Part shown: piece by piece, positions 14,395-16,751 of the stretch
Position numbering within the stretch: the stretch's first letter is position 1
Layout of the letters: each line of letters opens with the position of its first letter
Source: UMGS1387 sp045541355
GTDB lineage: Bacteria; Bacillota; Clostridia; Oscillospirales; CAG-382
Assembly: GCA_045541355.1 (NCBI GenBank)
Contig: JAZQIW010000062.1
Coordinates: forward strand, 1 to 16,751
DNA: 16,751 bases
Direction: 5' to 3'
Translations under genes and position numbers: made by a program
The notes under the pieces: generated by a model
The model's input: only the letters and a program-made list of their open reading frames with translations
Databases searched by the model: none
What the model was told of the DNA's origin: nothing

Positions 14395-14423
14395 ATTATA
14401 TATCATAAAGTTCAATAAAACAA
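14395..14423 (-). promoter_or_regulatory. Candidate promoter of the isomerase-oxidoreductase operon
   Basis: On the minus strand TTGTTT (14418-14423) and a perfect TATAAT (14395-14400) are 17 nt apart, about 45 nt before the start codon. The region lies just beyond the stop of spoIIID on the same strand, and no hairpin separates them, so read-through is also possible. Confidence 0.5.
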
Positions 14424-14440
14424 GACCATATTTACTAAAA

Positions 14441-14692
14441 TCAGACATTTTTCAGATACTTTTCCTTTGTAGCCATGCCACCCCGTATATGCCTTTCGGA
14501 TTTATTTTTATCAAGTACCTTTTTAACCCTTTTATAAAGGGCTTTATTTATTCTTTCCAGTCTTATTCCCACATCCTTATGCACCGTGCTTTTACTTACC
14601 GAAAAGTACTTCGCTGTTTTTCTGACAGTTGCACCGTTCTCTATTATGTAATTCGCATGACGCACGGCTCTTTCTTCTATATATTGCTTCAA
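14441..14692 (-). CDS. spoIIID: Sporulation transcriptional regulator SpoIIID
   Basis: SpoIIID is a small DNA-binding protein that switches mother-cell genes on and off after sigma-E becomes active in sporulation. The sequence has the family helix-turn-helix VRKTAKYFSVSKSTVHKDV and the C-terminal basic region RHIRGGMATKEKY. From memory of the Bacillus subtilis protein (beginning MHDYIKER), the true N-terminus here is probably M(TTG)KQYIEER at 14690-14692. A GAGGTGA Shine-Dalgarno (14698-14704) sits 5 nt upstream of it and would overlap the alternative GTG at 14701. That gives 83 residues, close to the family size. A sigma-E-like promoter is upstream. It marks the host as an endospore-forming lineage. 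Identification is very strong; the TTG start is inferred. Confidence 0.95.
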   Translation of the reverse strand: MKQYIEERAVRHANYIIENGATVRKTAKYFSVSKSTVHKDVGIRLERINKALYKRVKKVLDKNKSERHIRGGMATKEKYLKNV

Positions 14693-14713
14693 AAGCTTCA
14701 CCTCACTTAGTTC

Positions 14714-14740
14714 AATATATGAGGTTACAAGTAAAGATAT
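14714..14740 (-). promoter_or_regulatory. Sigma-E-like promoter of spoIIID
   Basis: On the minus strand ATA (14738-14740) is followed after 16 nt by CATATATT (14714-14721), close to the sigma-E pattern ATA-N16-18-CATACANT. The -10 lies about 20 nt from the TTG start. Sigma-E control of spoIIID is known in Bacillus. Confidence 0.6.
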
Positions 14741-14809
14741 GAGAAGGCTTTTTTCCGCATATTTTCAAATATTTTCGGGTATTATATTCATCGGGGTCTT
14801 CGGTATTTA

Positions 14810-14830
14810 AACAAAGGTTTAACAAAGTTT
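14810..14830 (+). repeat. Short tandem repeat upstream of the pckG promoter
   Basis: AACAAAGGTTT (14810-14820) is followed directly by AACAAAGTTT (14821-14830). The pair ends about 25 nt before the -35, where an activator could bind. Confidence 0.35.
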
Positions 14831-14855
14831 CAAATATTATCAAAAGCTATTGCAT

Positions 14856-14884
14856 TTGACAAAAAATCTGTTATAATTTATTAT
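14856..14884 (+). promoter_or_regulatory. pckG promoter
   Basis: TTGACA (14856-14861) and TATTAT (14879-14884) are 17 nt apart. A competing TATAAT at 14871-14876 pairs with TTGCAT at 16 nt spacing. Either implies a leader of about 75-85 nt. Confidence 0.65.
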
Positions 14885-14944
14885 GGTATTGGAGGGAAAA
14901 TTTTCCTTATACCGTTTGTTTTAAAATAATAAAAGCGCAAGCGC
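14885..14944 (+). promoter_or_regulatory. Structured pckG leader
   Basis: GGTAT (14885-14889) and ATACC (14909-14913) flank the perfect palindrome GGAAAATTTTCC (14895-14906), and GCGC-AA-GCGC lies at 14935-14944. These could fold in the mRNA or be protein sites. No known riboswitch class is recognised. Confidence 0.35.
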
Positions 14945-14950
14945 ATATTT

Positions 14951-14956
14951 AGGAGG
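14951..14956 (+). promoter_or_regulatory. pckG ribosome binding site
   Basis: A perfect AGGAGG lies 9 nt before the ATG at 14966, consistent with strong translation. Confidence 0.8.
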
Positions 14957-14965
14957 TATACACAA

Positions 14966-16747
14966 ATGACAAACAACAAGTATGTCAATGAGTGGGTCAA
15001 AGAAATGGCTGAACTCACATGTCCTGACAACATTGTCTGGATTACAGGCTCCGAAGAGCAGACAGACGCTCTCAGAGCTGAGGCTTGTTCAACAGGCGAA
15101 ATTGAAAAGCTCAATGAAGAAAAGCTTCCCAACTGCTACCTTCACAGAACTGCCGTAAACGACGTAGCAAGAGTTGAAGGCAGAACATTTATCTGTACCA
15201 AGGAAAAGCACAACGCAGGCCCCACAAACAACTGGATGGGTCTCGAAGAGGCAAAGGAAAAGCTCACTCCCCTTTACAAGGGTGCAATGAAGGGCAGAAC
15301 AATGTACGTTATCCCCTACTCTATGGGTGTTGTTGGTTCTGACTTCTCCAAGATCGGTATCGAGCTTACCGACTCTATCTATGTTGTTCTTAATATGCTT
15401 ATCATGACAAGAGCAGGACAGCACGTTCTCGATGCTCTCGGAGACAACCCTGACTTCATCAAGGGTCTTCATGCAAAGGCTGACATTGACGAAGAAAACA
15501 GATACATCTGCCACTTCCCCGAATACAACTACATTGCTTCAGTTAACTCCGGTTACGGCGGAAACGTTCTTCTCGGCAAGAAGTGCTTTGCTCTCAGAAT
15601 TGCTTCCTACCTTGGCCGCAAGGAAGGCTGGATGGCTGAACACATGCTTATCCTCGGTGTTGAATATCCCGACGGCGAAACAAAGTATGTTGCTGCTGCA
15701 TTCCCCTCTGCCTGCGGTAAGACAAACCTCGCTATGCTCATTCCTCCGGAATTCCTCAAGAAGAAGGGCTACAAGGTTTGGTGCGTAGGCGATGATATCG
15801 CTTGGATTAGAGTTGGCAAGGACGGCAGACTCTACGCTGTTAACCCTGAAAACGGTTTCTTCGGCGTTGCTCCCGGTACCAACGAAAAGTCCAACCCCAA
15901 TGCTCTCGCTACTACTATGAGAGATACAATCTTCACAAACGTTGTTCACAACCTTGACGACAACACAGTTTGGTGGGAAGGTCTTGACAACAATCCTCCC
16001 GCAAACGCTATCGACTGGAGAGGCAACAAGTGGGATTACAAGACATATGACAAGACACGCAAGCTTGAAACAAGCGGTGCTCATCCCAACTCCCGTTTCA
16101 CAGCTCTTGCTCAGAACTGTCCTTGTATCTCCTCAGAGTTTAACTCTACAACAGGTGTGCCCCTCTCCGCTATTATCTTCGGCGGCAGACGTGCTAAGAC
16201 TGCACCCCTTGTTTACCAGTCCAGAAACTGGCAGCACGGTACATTCGTTGGCTCTATCATGGCCTCCGAAACAACAGCTGCAGCTGCAGGTGCTCTCGGC
16301 GTTGTAAGACGTGACCCCATGGCTATGCTTCCCTTCTGCGGATACAACATGGGTGAATACTTCGCTCACTGGCTCTCCATGGGTCTCAAGGCTGAAAATG
16401 CTCCCAAGATTTTCCACGTTAACTGGTTCAGAACAAACGCTGAAGGCGAATTCATCTGGCCCGGCTTCGGTGACAACCTCAGAGTTCTCCTCTGGATCCT
16501 CGCAAGATGCGAAGGCAAGGTTGACGCTGTTGAATGTGAAATCGGTTATCTTCCTAAGCCTGAAGACATTGACACAGAAGGTCTTGATATCTCTATGGAT
16601 GTTATGAAGGAACTCCTTAGCGTTGACAAGGCAAGCTGGATTGAAGACCTCGATTCCATCAAGGCATTCTATGCTAAGATCGGCGACACAATGCCCAAGG
16701 AGCTTCTCTCAGAGCTTGAAACCCTTGAAGCTAACCTTAGAAAGTAA
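14966..16747 (+). CDS. pckG: Phosphoenolpyruvate carboxykinase, GTP-dependent
   Basis: Interconverts oxaloacetate plus GTP with PEP, CO2 and GDP in the cytoplasm, in gluconeogenesis or, in many anaerobes, in CO2-fixing PEP carboxylation. The 593-residue length and motifs fit the GTP class and not the shorter ATP class: the kinase-1 loop FPSACGKTN (residues 246-254) with the reactive C250, kinase-2 VGDDIAW (274-280), PNSRFTALAQNCP, RNWQHGTFVGS and FRTNAEGEFIWPGFGDN. The protein is complete, ending in TAA at 16745-16747. Codon choice (frequent GCT, AAC, TTC, CTC) is more biased than in neighbouring genes, which suggests high expression, as do the perfect AGGAGG and good promoter. It is divergent from spoIIID. 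Confidence 0.97.
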   Translation: MTNNKYVNEWVKEMAELTCPDNIVWITGSEEQTDALRAEACSTGEIEKLNEEKLPNCYLHRTAVNDVARVEGRTFICTKEKHNAGPTNNWMGLEEAKEKLTPLYKGAMKGRTMYVIPYSMGVVGSDFSKIGIELTDSIYVVLNMLIMTRAGQHVLDALGDNPDFIKGLHAKADIDEENRYICHFPEYNYIASVNSGYGGNVLLGKKCFALRIASYLGRKEGWMAEHMLILGVEYPDGETKYVAAAFPSACGKTNLAMLIPPEFLKKKGYKVWCVGDDIAWIRVGKDGRLYAVNPENGFFGVAPGTNEKSNPNALATTMRDTIFTNVVHNLDDNTVWWEGLDNNPPANAIDWRGNKWDYKTYDKTRKLETSGAHPNSRFTALAQNCPCISSEFNSTTGVPLSAIIFGGRRAKTAPLVYQSRNWQHGTFVGSIMASETTAAAAGALGVVRRDPMAMLPFCGYNMGEYFAHWLSMGLKAENAPKIFHVNWFRTNAEGEFIWPGFGDNLRVLLWILARCEGKVDAVECEIGYLPKPEDIDTEGLDISMDVMKELLSVDKASWIEDLDSIKAFYAKIGDTMPKELLSELETLEANLRK

Positions 16748-16751
16748 ATTA

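Noticed and set aside
14885..14965. A known riboswitch or T-box in the pckG leader
   Set aside because: The leader is short and lacks conserved cores of classes I know; only simple dyads are seen.
1..16751. A new multi-gene defence, mobile or biosynthetic system
   Set aside because: All sizeable genes belong to known families, are mostly transcribed singly and show no transposase, integrase, toxin-antitoxin, nuclease or phage features.

Overview
The window looks like chromosomal DNA from an anaerobic, spore-forming member of the Clostridia, probably a gut-type (Oscillospirales- or Christensenellales-like) lineage. The evidence is a sporulation regulator of the SpoIIID family with a sigma-E-like promoter, Gram-positive style Shine-Dalgarno sites and promoters, a GTP-type PEP carboxykinase with strong codon bias, a ferrous iron uptake system (FeoAB), and enzymes for plant or mucus sugars. 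The genus cannot be fixed from sequence reading alone.

Layout from left to right. (1) 1-1809, minus strand: feoA and the first 466 codons of feoB, which runs off the left edge. Related inverted-repeat operators lie upstream of each gene, and one overlaps a good promoter ahead of feoA. (2) 1995-4118, plus: a cytoplasmic GH78-like alpha-L-rhamnosidase with its own promoter and terminator. (3) 4194-4676, minus: rlmH, the 23S rRNA pseudouridine methyltransferase, convergent with the rhamnosidase and sharing its terminator. (4) 4880-5899, plus: a PfkB-family kinase most like 2-keto-3-deoxygluconate kinase. (5) 5947-8253, minus: a long fusion of a nucleotidyltransferase, hexapeptide repeats and a phosphohexomutase-like domain that has lost its catalytic loops. 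(6) 8427-10583, plus: a secreted protein with a cohesin-like N-terminus, a 29-unit Glu-Asp-Glu-Pro repeat, a fibronectin-like domain, an InlB-type repeat and C-terminal SLH modules. (7) 10651-12366, plus: an ABC exporter half-transporter. (8) 12493-14350, minus: a two-gene operon of a sugar-phosphate isomerase/epimerase-like TIM barrel followed by a Gfo/Idh/MocA oxidoreductase. (9) 14441-14692, minus: spoIIID, starting at TTG. (10) 14966-16747, plus: pckG, complete, with a structured leader.

Sugar use is the loose theme: rhamnose release, KDG phosphorylation, an oxidoreductase/isomerase pair, a sugar-nucleotide-type enzyme and gluconeogenic PEPCK. These genes are separately transcribed and do not form one locus. 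No mobile element, CRISPR array, tRNA or rRNA was recognised. No clearly new multi-gene system is evident. The best leads are the feo operator array, the pseudo-mutase fusion, the EDEP tandem repeat and the Cys/His cluster in the rhamnosidase. No stretch longer than about 300 bases lacks a gene.
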